Part shown: piece after piece, positions 34,290 to 44,471 of the stretch
How positions within the stretch are numbered: position 1 is the first letter of the stretch
Layout of the letters: each line of letters opens with the position of its first letter
NCBI GenBank assembly: GCA_016350165.1
Contig: CP066225.1
Span: 5,170,021-5,234,020 of the forward strand
Origin: Planctomycetota bacterium
GTDB lineage: Bacteria; Planctomycetota; Phycisphaerae; Phycisphaerales; Phycisphaeraceae
Length of the DNA: 64,000 nt
Reading direction: 5' to 3'
Notes under the pieces: generated by a model
Seen by the model: only the letters and a program-made list of their open reading frames with translations
The model's database searches: none
Told to the model about the DNA's origin: nothing
Made by a program: the position numbers and the translations under genes

Positions 34290-36632
34290 TTGATCAAGAT
34301 CTTTGGGTTTGAAAGCGGTAAAAGTAAGAAGTACGTCTCTTGTATAGGGGGCGTTGTTGCCACAGCTACACTCACAGCTGGATTGCTTTGCAGCAGCACC
34401 CTCGCAGCAAGCACACAGGTGAATCCTCAGGATGCAGCTTCTTACACCAGCATCATCAGCACTGGCAATTATGATTCACTGCTCAAGCAGTTGGATGATT
34501 TGAAAAACCAGAACCCTGATGAATCACAATACGACCGCACATCAGAAGCAATTGAACTTTACCAGCAACATCAACTCGAACGCAAAGACAAGCGCAATGA
34601 AGCTTATGAAAAAGCTTTCGAGAAGATGACCGAAGCGCTCGATAATGAGCGACTTGAAGATACGATTGTTGCTGCGATCGATGCACATAGTCTTGCTGAA
34701 AATCCAAATGAGTTTTTGAATGACCCTGAAACTCGCAAGGTTGTTGAGCAAGCAGAAGCACGTGCAAAACAATCTGTTGAGGAAGAAGATTGGGTTGATG
34801 CACTGAGCATGTATCGCTTACTTGATCTGTTGTTTGAAAATCAGAATCTTTATGCGGACCAGATCAAATCCGCAGAAGGTCATGTGCGTATTCTTCAATT
34901 GTACATTCCTCAACACTTACAGGATTTGTATCAAGCAAGAGCTGAAAGACGTGCTGAGGAAAAAGGTGAAGAAGCACCTGAACCAACAGAAATTGAAATT
35001 GATTCATGGAAGACCAAACTAAAGAACATCAACACTGGCATGCTGCGAGACAGTTTACGTCAAGCAGTGCGTGGTCACATTGACCGCAACCAACCCGGCA
35101 GCACCGGATACAAGTCACTTCTTGAAGGTGGTATCACAAATCTCCTAACGTTGCTTGATAACAAAGCAGTCAAAGAGGAATTTGAATCACTTAAAGATGA
35201 AATGCAAGTGAAGAAGTTCCGTGCATATTTGGTTCAGATTGAAGATAAACTGAATCAACCCGGCATGACGATGAACTTTCTCGATGCTTTCAAGCAAATC
35301 GATGACATCATTCGCATGAACGATATTACAGTTGATTTGCCTGAAGAAGTTGTGATTTATGAAGTCACAGAAGGTGCGATGGGGCAGCTTGATGACTTTA
35401 CTGCTGTCATTTGGCCTGAGGATATCGAACACTTTAGCCGCAGTACTGAAGGTAAATTCTACGGCGTTGGTATCCAAATCTCACGACAAGATGGACAGCT
35501 CGTTGTCGTCTCTCCACTCGCTAACACCCCTGCCCAACGCGCTGGCTTAAAGGCTGGCGATGTGATTGCAAAGGTTAATGGCACGAACACATCAACATGG
35601 TCACTCGATCGTGCTGTTCGTGAAATTACTGGCCCTGAAGGCACACCAGTAACACTGAGCATAGAACGTAAAGGTGAAGCTGACCCAATTGATTACACCA
35701 TCAATCGTGCTGAAATTGAAATCGAATCGATCCGTGGCTGGGAACATACCGAGACTGGCGATTGGAATTATTGGGTCGCCCCTGAAGATCGCATTGCATA
35801 TGTGAGGCTATCACAGTTCCTGCCTCAAACTGCAACGGATATGGACAACGCGATTTCGAAGCTACAAGAAGAAGGCAAGATCAATGGTTTGATTCTTGAC
35901 CTGCGTTTCAATCCGGGCGGTTTACTGTCATCTGCTGTTGATGTGTCTGACCGCTTCCTCAATGAAGGAACGATCGTTTCGACAGTCAATGCAAAAGGTG
36001 AGAGATCGATTGTTTCTGAGGCAAAGAAACGCACGACATATGCTGATTTCCCAGTAGTTGTTTTGATCAATCAGGGTTCCGCATCTGCTTCAGAAATTGT
36101 TTCTGGCGCGTTACAAGATTATGGCCGCGCAACAATTATTGGCACACGTAGTTTCGGTAAGGGCTCTGTACAGGACCTCTATCGCCTTGATAGAGGCCGT
36201 GCATATTTGAAGTTAACGACACAGTATTACATGTTGCCAGCTGGACGCATCATTCACCGTAAACCTGAGATGAAGCAGTGGGGCATTGAGCCAGATGTCA
36301 GCATTGATATGACAACGCGTGAAGATGCCAATGCGTTGCTGTATCGTCAAGCTGTCGACATCATCCGTGATAAGGATGGCAAGGATCAGGTCGTTGAAAA
36401 AGACTCGATTGAAGTGACTGAGCCTGATGGTGAACAGGTTGCTGAAGCCGAGGATGTGGAACTGGATATCATCGATGACAATCCAACCGCAGCGAAGATC
36501 ATCGAAAAGGGCATTGATCCACAGCTCGAAGCAGCGCTTTTATGGCTACGTTTACAGAATGTTTCGAAGGATATGCCAGATGCTTCGATCCTGCAGGCAG
36601 CCTTGGCTCCGTCTGAAAAACCAGCTGAATAA
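34290..36632 (+). CDS. S41-family C-terminal processing protease
   Basis: The 780-residue exported serine protease has a signal peptide in the first 40 residues. A long helical N-terminal region of about 350 residues follows, then a PDZ domain (about 390-460, with GVGIQIS and AGLKAGDVIAKVNG) and the S41 catalytic core. The Ser-Lys dyad fits S599 (NQGSASASE) and K624 (FGKGSVQ), with the usual 25-residue spacing. Such enzymes trim or degrade periplasmic proteins from an exposed C-terminus. The N-terminal half is much longer than in CtpA and more like Prc-type proteins. The start is TTG 34290 with GAGG upstream. A terminator follows. Confidence 0.92.
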   Translation: MIKIFGFESGKSKKYVSCIGGVVATATLTAGLLCSSTLAASTQVNPQDAASYTSIISTGNYDSLLKQLDDLKNQNPDESQYDRTSEAIELYQQHQLERKDKRNEAYEKAFEKMTEALDNERLEDTIVAAIDAHSLAENPNEFLNDPETRKVVEQAEARAKQSVEEEDWVDALSMYRLLDLLFENQNLYADQIKSAEGHVRILQLYIPQHLQDLYQARAERRAEEKGEEAPEPTEIEIDSWKTKLKNINTGMLRDSLRQAVRGHIDRNQPGSTGYKSLLEGGITNLLTLLDNKAVKEEFESLKDEMQVKKFRAYLVQIEDKLNQPGMTMNFLDAFKQIDDIIRMNDITVDLPEEVVIYEVTEGAMGQLDDFTAVIWPEDIEHFSRSTEGKFYGVGIQISRQDGQLVVVSPLANTPAQRAGLKAGDVIAKVNGTNTSTWSLDRAVREITGPEGTPVTLSIERKGEADPIDYTINRAEIEIESIRGWEHTETGDWNYWVAPEDRIAYVRLSQFLPQTATDMDNAISKLQEEGKINGLILDLRFNPGGLLSSAVDVSDRFLNEGTIVSTVNAKGERSIVSEAKKRTTYADFPVVVLINQGSASASEIVSGALQDYGRATIIGTRSFGKGSVQDLYRLDRGRAYLKLTTQYYMLPAGRIIHRKPEMKQWGIEPDVSIDMTTREDANALLYRQAVDIIRDKDGKDQVVEKDSIEVTEPDGEQVAEAEDVELDIIDDNPTAAKIIEKGIDPQLEAALLWLRLQNVSKDMPDASILQAALAPSEKPAE

Positions 36633-36681
36633 AGCTCCCAATTGAACGAATATGTGCAAATAGCTCTTTTGGCGATAAAAT

Positions 36682-36702
36682 AGCTCGCTGGAGAGCTTTT
36701 TT
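36682..36702 (+). terminator. Terminator between the S41 protease and aroC
   Basis: A short stem AGCTC/GAGCT around GCTGGA is followed by six Ts. Confidence 0.6.
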
Positions 36703-36729
36703 GCAACATTGAGCACGCGAGAACAACGC

Positions 36730-37821
36730 ATGGCAGGTAATACTTTCGGACAAGCATTCCGTATCACAACCGCAGGTGAATCACATGGCCCCGGCAACAC
36801 CGTCATCATCGACGGCTGTCCTGCTGGCCTCCCTTTGTCTGTTGACGATCTGATTCCTGACTTACAAAGACGTAAGCCTGGCCAATCTAAGGTCACCACA
36901 CAACGTAAAGAGGATGATCAGCCAGAGATTTTGTCCGGCGTGTTTGAAGGCAAAACGACAGGCACTTCAATTGCAATTCTGATTCGCAATCAGGATCAGC
37001 GTTCACGTGACTACGGCAATATTTCAGAGCTTTATCGGCCTGGACATGCTGACTACACCTTTGATGCGAAGTATGGTTTCCGTGACTACAGAGGTGGCGG
37101 CAGATCATCTGCGCGCGAAACCAATGTACGTGTTGCGGCGGGCGCAGTTGCAAAGAAATTACTGAAGATAACACACGACATCGAGATCGTCGGCTACGTA
37201 AAACAGATCGGTGATATCGTTGCAAATATCGTGGATCCTGAAGCTGTCACGCTTGATGAGGTTGAAGCAAACATCGTTCGCTGTCCGGATAATGCTGCCG
37301 CTGAAAAGATGATTGCATTGATCGAACAAATGAGACGTGAAGAAGATTCTATCGGCGGCGTCTCTGAATTGATTGCGACTAATGTACCTGCAGGCTGGGG
37401 CGAGCCGGTGTTCGATAAACTTAAAGCGGACCTTGGTAAAGCAATGTTCTCATTGCCTGCAGTAACCGGTGTTGAGTATGGCGAAGGATTTGGCGTTGCA
37501 ACACTGAAGGGTTCCGAGAATAACGACATCTTCATCAATGAAGGTGACAAAATTACGACAAAAACAAATCGGCATGGTGGCATGTTAGGCGGCATTTCAT
37601 CTGGCTTGCCAATTGTGCTACGATGTGCAATCAAACCTACCAGCTCGCTAAGTAAAGCCCAATCCACTGTCAATCGACAAGGCGAGCCCTCCGAGATTAA
37701 GACGAAAGGTCGCCACGACCCCTGCCTGTTGCCGCGATTTGCTCCAATGGGTGAAGCAATGATGGCGATCGTTTTAGCCGATCATATGCTTAGACAGTCA
37801 GTCGCTCGTGTTGATTTGTGA
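36730..37821 (+). CDS. aroC: Chorismate synthase
   Basis: The 363-residue FMN-dependent enzyme converts EPSP to chorismate, the last step of the shikimate pathway. The three family signatures are visible: [20 protein letters not shown], the [19 protein letters not shown] region, and RGRHDPC-type [15 protein letters not shown] near the C-terminus. I start at ATG 36730 (MAGNTFGQ); an in-frame TTG at 36709 lies just after the terminator T-run and is unlikely. A SpoIIE-type phosphatase follows 41 bp downstream. Confidence 0.96.
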   Translation: MAGNTFGQAFRITTAGESHGPGNTVIIDGCPAGLPLSVDDLIPDLQRRKPGQSKVTTQRKEDDQPEILSGVFEGKTTGTSIAILIRNQDQRSRDYGNISELYRPGHADYTFDAKYGFRDYRGGGRSSARETNVRVAAGAVAKKLLKITHDIEIVGYVKQIGDIVANIVDPEAVTLDEVEANIVRCPDNAAAEKMIALIEQMRREEDSIGGVSELIATNVPAGWGEPVFDKLKADLGKAMFSLPAVTGVEYGEGFGVATLKGSENNDIFINEGDKITTKTNRHGGMLGGISSGLPIVLRCAIKPTSSLSKAQSTVNRQGEPSEIKTKGRHDPCLLPRFAPMGEAMMAIVLADHMLRQSVARVDL

Positions 37822-37862
37822 CATGGGTGACAATCTGTCCTCAATCTCACTGGTGCTACCTA

Positions 37863-39290
37863 ATGTCCGAAAATGTCACACAAGAATTCAGTTCCGAATT
37901 AGATGAACAGTGGCAAAATTGGCTGACTAAACGTTTCATCCAATATTGTATTTTTTCACTAAGTGCGATCTTTATCGCAGGGCTCGGTATCGTTCTGTTC
38001 GATCTATGGAGCCGCGTTGAAGAAGGCAAAGTAACTCGCGCGACACTTGCGTTTGGTTTAAGCAACCTACCAATCGTTGCGATTCTGATAGCCGCTATTT
38101 TTGTCGTAAAAAAACGCAAACCCGAGCGACCTAAACTATTACGAGCAATCACATGGACCGTCGCTATTTACGGCTTCTTTGGGATCATTGTCTCACCTCT
38201 GCTGGAATGGTATTTTTCACCAGAAGCAGGCAAGCCCTTCTTTAGTGCGTATCAAACATACATTACTGTCATCAGTATTTTGTCTATCCATCTATTAGCC
38301 TGCCTGTTTATACCGTGGCCACCAAAAGAAGCAGTGAAAGCTTTTATTCCATTATGGGTAATTGCTTCTGTATTTGTTTTACTAGAAAAGCCTGATTGGA
38401 CTGGCGAACGAATCGTTTGGCTTTCACTTGTTACAGCGGCTGGTGTGCCAGGCCTTCTTATATGCTTTGGAAGGGCGAAGAAATATCAATCTGAGTTTTA
38501 TATTTCAAGATTATCTGGCAGATACTCTGACCTAAAACGTGAATTACAAGCAGCAAGACAAATTCAGGATCTACTTTTCCCAGATCAAATCACAGAAGGG
38601 CCAATTCAAGCAAGATATCACTTTGAACCTATGCAGCAAATAGGTGGTGATTTTATTTATATCCGTCGCAAAACTGATGAAGAAGACAATCTTATCTCCA
38701 TCACAGCAACGCTCATTGACGTAACAGGTCACGGTATCACAGCAGCGCTTGCAGTTACTCAACTGCAAGGCGAACTGGATCGTCTATATGCTGAAGAGCC
38801 AAACGCTTCACCTGCACGCGTCATCCGCTCACTTAACAAGTACATAAACCTGACCATCGCAAGACGGGGCGTCTATACGACTGGCATTTCGATCAAACTA
38901 ACAGTGAGTGATAACAAACTAATTTGGTCCAATGCAGGTCATCCTGCTGCGTACGTACTTCACAACCGTGAGCATGATCGGATCACGCCACTTGCTACAA
39001 CATGCATGATGCTCGGCGTCTTAAATGACAATGCCTATTCAGCGAATGAAAATGAACTGCAAATTGCTGATGATGACCGCATCATCGCTTACACTGATGG
39101 CATCATTGAAGCACGTAATAAATCTAATGAGATGCTTCGAAATGAAGGCCTTGAGCGTATTCTAACAACTGCACCACTAGATTTGGATTGCGATATTCTC
39201 GAAGTGATCTCAAACGAACTTAAAGAATTTCGCCCAGGACAGCCGGATGATGATGTCCTAATGGTTGAACTTAAAAAACAAAGTAGCTAA
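37863..39290 (+). CDS. Membrane SpoIIE/PP2C-type phosphatase
   Basis: The 475-residue protein has an N-terminal sensor part with about six membrane helices (residues 25-205), a short coiled coil (LKRELQAARQIQDLLFP), and a C-terminal SpoIIE-type PP2C domain. Metal-binding aspartates occur in QIGGDFIYI, LIDVTGHGITAAL, AYTDGIIEARN and GQPDDDVLM. Such phosphatases dephosphorylate anti-sigma-factor antagonists in partner-switching pathways. No partner anti-sigma factor or STAS protein is adjacent. I start at ATG 37863; a longer frame from within aroC has no support. The link to aroC is probably positional only. Confidence 0.87.
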   Translation: MSENVTQEFSSELDEQWQNWLTKRFIQYCIFSLSAIFIAGLGIVLFDLWSRVEEGKVTRATLAFGLSNLPIVAILIAAIFVVKKRKPERPKLLRAITWTVAIYGFFGIIVSPLLEWYFSPEAGKPFFSAYQTYITVISILSIHLLACLFIPWPPKEAVKAFIPLWVIASVFVLLEKPDWTGERIVWLSLVTAAGVPGLLICFGRAKKYQSEFYISRLSGRYSDLKRELQAARQIQDLLFPDQITEGPIQARYHFEPMQQIGGDFIYIRRKTDEEDNLISITATLIDVTGHGITAALAVTQLQGELDRLYAEEPNASPARVIRSLNKYINLTIARRGVYTTGISIKLTVSDNKLIWSNAGHPAAYVLHNREHDRITPLATTCMMLGVLNDNAYSANENELQIADDDRIIAYTDGIIEARNKSNEMLRNEGLERILTTAPLDLDCDILEVISNELKEFRPGQPDDDVLMVELKKQSS

Positions 39291-39498
39291 ACGCTTGTTA
39301 CCCTGCATATATAAACTATAAACTCGCCATATTATTGCTTTGCTTTCGATACCGCATTCGTTAAATTTAATATAGAAGTTACGGGTTAAATTCTGAATAT
39401 GTAATTGCCTTCTGAGGTAGGTTGTTTTTACATCTACGTCTCACAGTTATACGAATTACATTTCAATTTACGATTTATTAATAGTTACCGAGGCTACT

Positions 39499-41082
39499 AT
39501 GAACCCGCGACCAAACTTACTACTCATCACGTCAGATCAACAGCACTGGACAACACTTGGCATCCTGAATTCTAAAATCAAAACGCCCAATCTTGATCGT
39601 TTAGCTAAAATGGGGGCCAATTTTAATAGAGCCTATTGCCCAAATCCAACTTGCACACCAACACGCGCATCAATTATCACAGGCATGTACCCGTCAGCAC
39701 ATGGCGCTTACACACTTGGCACAAAGCTTCCTGAAAATATACCAACCCTTGGCGACCATTTACGAAAAGTTGGCTATCGATCTACACTCATTGGTAAAGC
39801 ACATTTTCAGCCATTAAAATCAACAGACGAATCCCCTTCTCTTGAATCATACCCAACATTACGTGACTTAAATTTCTGGTCTTCATTCAACGACAAGCAC
39901 ACGCCATGGTATGGCTTTGATCATTGCGAACTTACACGCAATCATGGTGACGAAGGTCATGTTGGCCAACACTATGCACTCTGGCTTGAAGAACAAGGCC
40001 TACATAATTGGCGTGAGTATTTTCAAATTCGCAGCGACAATGTTCAGGAATCTTCAACCGATGCCTCACTCGCTCCGCCTATTAAGGATGGCCCTGCTTA
40101 TGGTTGGCGATCCGACATGACATGGGAGTTACCTGAAGAACTTCATTACACGACATGGACCGGCAAGCGTACGATTCATGCGATTAAAGAAGCACATTCT
40201 AACAACCAACCTTTTTTCATCTGGTCGAGTTATCACGATCCACATCCGCCTTATTGCATTCCTGAACCATGGGCTAGTATGTATGATCCAGATGATATGG
40301 AAATCGGTTCATATATTGAAAATGAATTCGATCATATGCCACCACCTCACCAACTCACGCGCAATGATCAAAATGATTTTGCGCCATTCAATCAGGATGG
40401 ATGGGGTAATCACGGCTACCATCCTCATATTGGCGTCACCGAAGAACATCTTAAAAAATCTCAAGCAATCTACTACGGCATGATATCCTTCATGGATCAT
40501 TGGATCGGCCAAACACTCGACACCCTCGAAGAGTTAGGCATACTTGATAACACGCTCATCGTTTTTACTTCAGATCATGGGCATTTCATAGGTCAGCATG
40601 GCCTTGTCGCGAAAGGCCCCTTCCATTACGAAGATGTTATCAAAGTACCTTTTATTGTAGCGTGGAACAATCACATGCCCGCACAAGATCATCGCAATGA
40701 CATTCAATCACTTGTTGATATTGCGCCTACATTCCTTGATGCTGTTGGCATTAAAACGCCACTAAATATGCAAGGCGAAAGCCAACTTTCATCGTGGCTC
40801 AAAACTTCCGAACCCTCACGCGATCACGCCATCATTGAAAACCACCATCAAGCTGGCGAACATGTTCACCTCCGTACTCTCGTAACCGATCGGTACAAAC
40901 TTACAGTTTATCGTAACAAACCGTGGGGTGAGCTTTTTGATTTACAAGAAGATCCGTACGAAACTCGTAATCGTTTTGCTGACCCCGACTATGCGCCGGT
41001 TAGAAGCCAAATGATGGCCGAGATGATTCAGGCTGACCTTAATCGAGAACCAGCTCCTATGCCACGCATCGCTCCCGCTTAA
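39499..41082 (+). CDS. Sulfatase (formylglycine type)
   Basis: The 527-residue enzyme has the type I sulfatase signature CTPTRAS with Cys52, the residue oxidised to formylglycine by a maturation enzyme. The metal-site Asp is in LLITSDQQHW, a second in TSDHGHFIGQHG, and the conserved Lys in VAKGPFHYED. Planctomycetes carry many such enzymes for removing sulfate from algal polysaccharides or other esters. No signal peptide is visible, so this one may act in the cytoplasm on imported oligosaccharides, or may be exported otherwise. Substrate specificity cannot be read. An SGNH hydrolase gene follows 136 bp downstream. Confidence 0.93.
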   Translation: MNPRPNLLLITSDQQHWTTLGILNSKIKTPNLDRLAKMGANFNRAYCPNPTCTPTRASIITGMYPSAHGAYTLGTKLPENIPTLGDHLRKVGYRSTLIGKAHFQPLKSTDESPSLESYPTLRDLNFWSSFNDKHTPWYGFDHCELTRNHGDEGHVGQHYALWLEEQGLHNWREYFQIRSDNVQESSTDASLAPPIKDGPAYGWRSDMTWELPEELHYTTWTGKRTIHAIKEAHSNNQPFFIWSSYHDPHPPYCIPEPWASMYDPDDMEIGSYIENEFDHMPPPHQLTRNDQNDFAPFNQDGWGNHGYHPHIGVTEEHLKKSQAIYYGMISFMDHWIGQTLDTLEELGILDNTLIVFTSDHGHFIGQHGLVAKGPFHYEDVIKVPFIVAWNNHMPAQDHRNDIQSLVDIAPTFLDAVGIKTPLNMQGESQLSSWLKTSEPSRDHAIIENHHQAGEHVHLRTLVTDRYKLTVYRNKPWGELFDLQEDPYETRNRFADPDYAPVRSQMMAEMIQADLNREPAPMPRIAPA

Positions 41083-41218
41083 ACACCCCAATTGAGTAAT
41101 TTCCTGCATTTTTACACCCATTCACGTTTTTAACTTGCATGATGTGCGAGTTACTCTTAATTTACCGATGCGGAACGATATGACTCTTTTTGAATAACTG
41201 ATCGCAGGGAGTTCGACC

Positions 41219-42154
41219 ATGCGTAAACCTTTGTTACGTTTTACTGACTTGCTAATCCTCATGTTGCTCTTCTCAGCAACAACACTCATTGCAGCTGAAA
41301 CATCTGCCAAGTCTGCAGCCAACAGTAAAGATATAAAAACCCTTCACATACTTTGGGTTGGCAACAGCTACACCGCTGGTGGGCCACTACCACAAGTCGT
41401 CCAGAAGATGATGAATGAAGGCCGCACTAATACTCGCATGGAATACAAGACCAGTATCATGGGTGGCATGGGCTACAAGTACCATGTCGAAGACGGCAAA
41501 GCGATCCGCCGCATCGTTGATGGCTGGAAAGATGACAAAGATAAACGGCATGACTGGGACATGGTCGTATTGCAAAATAAATCATGGGGCCCCGTCAGCC
41601 TTCAAGATGAAATGCGCAAATATGGCATGGTGCTTTCTGAAGTCTCGAAAGCATTCGGTGCTAAACCCGTCTTCTATTGCACTTGGGCGAAGAAATACGC
41701 ACCTGAGCAGGCACAAACGATTTTCGATATGTATACAGAGGTCGCTGAAGCAAACGACGGCCTCCTCGCTCCAGCTGGCCAAGCATGGAAATACGTCTAC
41801 GAAAACCCAGCAACAAAAAGCATCAAGCTCTACCGCTTCGATCGCTCACACCCAAGCTCATGGGGCGTATACCTCAATGCATGTGTTTTCTACGCAACAC
41901 TGACAGGCGAAAGCCCAGTCGGCCTCAAGCTTCGTTCTGTTGAGCCTTGGAAAACCACAGAGCGTTACACAAAGAATCACCTGAAAGCTCGTAAAAACCT
42001 TGTTCTCTCAGAAGACGATCTATACAACGGCCCACGCACACTGACTGATAAGGAAGCTCTGATTCTTCAGAAAGCTGCTTGGAAAGCTGTGCAAGAGCGT
42101 ATGAAGATTCAAAAGAAGATCGACGCTGCCAAGGAAAAGAAAGCTAAAAAATAG
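41219..42154 (+). CDS. Secreted SGNH-type hydrolase
   Basis: The 311-residue precursor has a signal peptide to about residue 26 and a flavodoxin-like SGNH fold. Block I is LWVGNSYTAGG with the likely nucleophile S50, and a late block RFDRSHPSSWGVYLNAC supplies Asp and His. Block III resembles VVLQNKSW. Enzymes of this kind deacetylate or otherwise de-esterify sugars. The C-terminus is a Lys/Ala-rich helix. The start has GGGAG upstream. With the preceding sulfatase it could remove two decorations, sulfate and ester, from a polysaccharide; that pairing is inference from position. Confidence 0.8.
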   Translation: MRKPLLRFTDLLILMLLFSATTLIAAETSAKSAANSKDIKTLHILWVGNSYTAGGPLPQVVQKMMNEGRTNTRMEYKTSIMGGMGYKYHVEDGKAIRRIVDGWKDDKDKRHDWDMVVLQNKSWGPVSLQDEMRKYGMVLSEVSKAFGAKPVFYCTWAKKYAPEQAQTIFDMYTEVAEANDGLLAPAGQAWKYVYENPATKSIKLYRFDRSHPSSWGVYLNACVFYATLTGESPVGLKLRSVEPWKTTERYTKNHLKARKNLVLSEDDLYNGPRTLTDKEALILQKAAWKAVQERMKIQKKIDAAKEKKAKK

Positions 42155-42178
42155 CTTTATACATAGCATAAACATAAC

Positions 42179-42209
42179 AAAGGCATCTACGTCATCGTAG
42201 ATGCCTTTT
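42179..42209 (+). terminator. Rho-independent terminator of the SGNH gene
   Basis: A perfect 13-bp stem, AAAGGCATCTACG and CGTAGATGCCTTT around TCAT, is followed by TC. Confidence 0.85.
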
Positions 42210-42319
42210 CTTATGCTAACAACACTCTGAATGACTCAAACTCATTCATCTGAACCAAGTGCATTGATTAATCTAACCACTGGATAGTCTACATAATGCA
42301 TACTCAGCATCAGCGCAAT

Positions 42320-42353
42320 AAAAAAGGCAGCCTCATAAGAGACTGCCTTTTTA
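42320..42353 (-). terminator. Terminator of rpsA
   Basis: AAAAAGGCAG-CTC and GAG-CTGCCTTTTT pair with one internal mismatch around ATAA; the flanking A- and T-runs let it work in both directions. It lies 33 bp beyond the rpsA stop. Confidence 0.8.
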
Positions 42354-42385
42354 TTTTTATATATCCAAGTTCACTTGGTTTTGGC

Positions 42386-44173
42386 TTAGTTGCCGCCACC
42401 GAATGTGATCTTGTCTGTGCCGAGATGGCCGAGGTCGTCGCCGAGACCGCCGATGCCACCTGCACCGCTGCCGTCTGTAGCTCCGCCCTTGCCTTCTGCC
42501 TTCTCTGCAGCAGCTTCCTGATCGGAAGTCCACTGTGCACGCTTGAGCGAAAGACCAATCTTGCGCTCGTCGAGGTCGACTCGCAAGATCTTGACTTCCA
42601 CGTCCTGGCCAACCTGGACAACGTCCTGTGGGTTTTCGACCTTGTGGTCTGCCAGTTCGGAGATGTGAAGCAGGCCTTCGAGATCTTCTTCCAGCTCGAC
42701 GAATACGCCGAAGTTGGTGATCTTGGTGACCTTACCCTGCACGATCATACCAGGCTGGTAGTGTGTTGGGATAGCTTCTAACCATGGGTCTTCGGTCATC
42801 TGCTTCAGGCCGAGAGCAACACGCTGCTTCTCTTGGTCCACTTCGAGAACGATACACTTGATGGTTTCGCCCTTCTTGAGCATTTCGTTTGGATGCGAAA
42901 GCTTCTTGGTCCATGAGAGGTCGGAAACGTGAAGCAAACCATCGATGCCTGGCTCGATTTCGATGAACGCACCGTAAGATGCGAGGTTGCGAACCTTGCC
43001 TTCGACGATTGTGCCTGGAGGGTATTTCTCTGCAACGAGCTCCCAAGGATTGACCTCGGTTTGCTTCATACCCAAGCTGATTTCCTGCTTGTCCTTGTTG
43101 ATGTCCAGTACGACGACTTCGACTTCTTCGCCGATGGAGACCATCTCGGATGGGTGGTTGATGCGACGTGTCCATGACATCTCGGAGATGTGCACGAGAC
43201 CTTCGACACCTTCTTCGAGCTTGACGAATGCACCGTAGGACATGATGTTCGTGACTGTGCCGCGAATACGTGTGTTCTGTGGGTATTTCTGCTCGATGTC
43301 TTCCCAAGGCGAAGCATCTTTCTGCTTCAGGCCGAGAGCGATCTTTTCCTTGTCGTAGTCGATGGACAGAACCTTCACTTCGATCTTTTCGTCGAGCTTG
43401 ACGATGTCCGAAGGATGGTTCACGCGGCCCCAAGACATATCGGTGATATGCAGGAGACCGTCGATGCCGCCGAGGTCGACGAATGCACCGAAATCTGCGA
43501 TGTTCTTGACCATACCAGTGACCAGATCGCCTTCTTTGATATCTGAAAGAAGCTTCTGACGCTGTTCGGTACGGCGCTCTTCGATGAGCTTACGACGACT
43601 GATGACGATGTTACGACGTTGCTCGTCGATCTTGAGGATCTGAGCTTCGATGGTTTCGCCAATGAAGATGCCGATGTCAGCTGGGCGACGGATGTCGACC
43701 TGTGACGCTGGCAGGAAGACTGGAACGCCGATATCGACGAGCAAGCCACCCTTGATCTTACGCATGACTTTACCGTCAACGGTATCGCCTTCTTCTTTTT
43801 CTGTGATGATGCGTTCCCAACCGCGGATGCGGTCTGCTTTACGCTTGGAAAGCTGCACCATGCCATCATCGCCTTCGACTTCTTCGAGAAGAACTTCGAC
43901 GGTATCGCCAACTTCGACGTCTGCTGCGTCATCGAATTCGTTCTTATCAAGAACGCCTTCTGACTTCAGGCCAACTTCGACGAGGAAGTCGTCACCAGCG
44001 TAGCCGATGATTTTGCCTTGAAGAATGGTGCCTGGCTTGAAATCGCCGATCTGACCTTCGATCAGACCTTCCATGTCGCCGCCAGCAACCGCATCGCCGA
44101 ATTCGGCGGATAGCAGGTCGAATGCTTCAGTTTCTTCGATGGAGAGTGAAGAGATGAGACTCTGATTAACCAT
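42386..44173 (-). CDS. rpsA: 30S ribosomal protein S1
   Basis: The 595-residue protein has six S1 (OB-fold) repeats, as in Gram-negative S1: two divergent N-terminal repeats that dock on the ribosome (GKIIGYAGDDFLVEVG and GKVMRKIKGGLLVDIG), and four RNA-binding repeats with the form YGAFVKLEEGVEGLVHISEM. It recruits mRNA to the small subunit, which matters where Shine-Dalgarno sequences are weak, as in many genes here. The last 35 residues are an Ala/Gly-rich low-complexity tail. The leader upstream has two perfect hairpins, suggesting autogenous control. The start is ATG 44173. Confidence 0.96.
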   Translation of the reverse strand: MVNQSLISSLSIEETEAFDLLSAEFGDAVAGGDMEGLIEGQIGDFKPGTILQGKIIGYAGDDFLVEVGLKSEGVLDKNEFDDAADVEVGDTVEVLLEEVEGDDGMVQLSKRKADRIRGWERIITEKEEGDTVDGKVMRKIKGGLLVDIGVPVFLPASQVDIRRPADIGIFIGETIEAQILKIDEQRRNIVISRRKLIEERRTEQRQKLLSDIKEGDLVTGMVKNIADFGAFVDLGGIDGLLHITDMSWGRVNHPSDIVKLDEKIEVKVLSIDYDKEKIALGLKQKDASPWEDIEQKYPQNTRIRGTVTNIMSYGAFVKLEEGVEGLVHISEMSWTRRINHPSEMVSIGEEVEVVVLDINKDKQEISLGMKQTEVNPWELVAEKYPPGTIVEGKVRNLASYGAFIEIEPGIDGLLHVSDLSWTKKLSHPNEMLKKGETIKCIVLEVDQEKQRVALGLKQMTEDPWLEAIPTHYQPGMIVQGKVTKITNFGVFVELEEDLEGLLHISELADHKVENPQDVVQVGQDVEVKILRVDLDERKIGLSLKRAQWTSDQEAAAEKAEGKGGATDGSGAGGIGGLGDDLGHLGTDKITFGGGN

Positions 44174-44290
44174 TAAATGGTTCCCTTACAGTTTGTAACT
44201 TACCCGGCAACGGCAACTTACCGTTGACAACCTACGGGTCGCCCGTCGGGTATGACGGGCCTTGCTTGCAACTAGGTTGATACAACACGT
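44174..44290 (-). promoter_or_regulatory. rpsA leader with two hairpins
   Basis: Immediately upstream of rpsA stand two perfect inverted repeats: CAACGG/CCGTTG around CAACTTA (44208-44226) and GCCCGTC/GACGGGC (44241-44260). Neither is followed by a T-run on the minus strand, so they are not terminators. Tandem leader hairpins are known as S1 autoregulatory targets in E. coli. Confidence 0.4.
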
Positions 44291-44404
44291 ATCAATGAAT
44301 CCTGCTGCGAATTAGTTGAATCGGACATTATACACCGCATACTGAAGCTTGCCAGTCGATACGGGGTGTATTCGAATTTATATCGTCAGTATTTAAAAGA
44401 AATT

Positions 44405-44435
44405 AGCTCACGAAGTAGCGATAACTTCGTGAGCT
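44405..44435 (-). terminator. Terminator of purQ
   Basis: A perfect 12-bp stem, AGCTCACGAAGT and ACTTCGTGAGCT, with AT-rich flanks. It lies 37 bp beyond the purQ stop on the minus strand; the plus strand also has a T-rich 3' flank. Confidence 0.75.
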
Positions 44436-44471
44436 TTATTTTTATCTTGCAAAAACCCTGTTATGACTATC

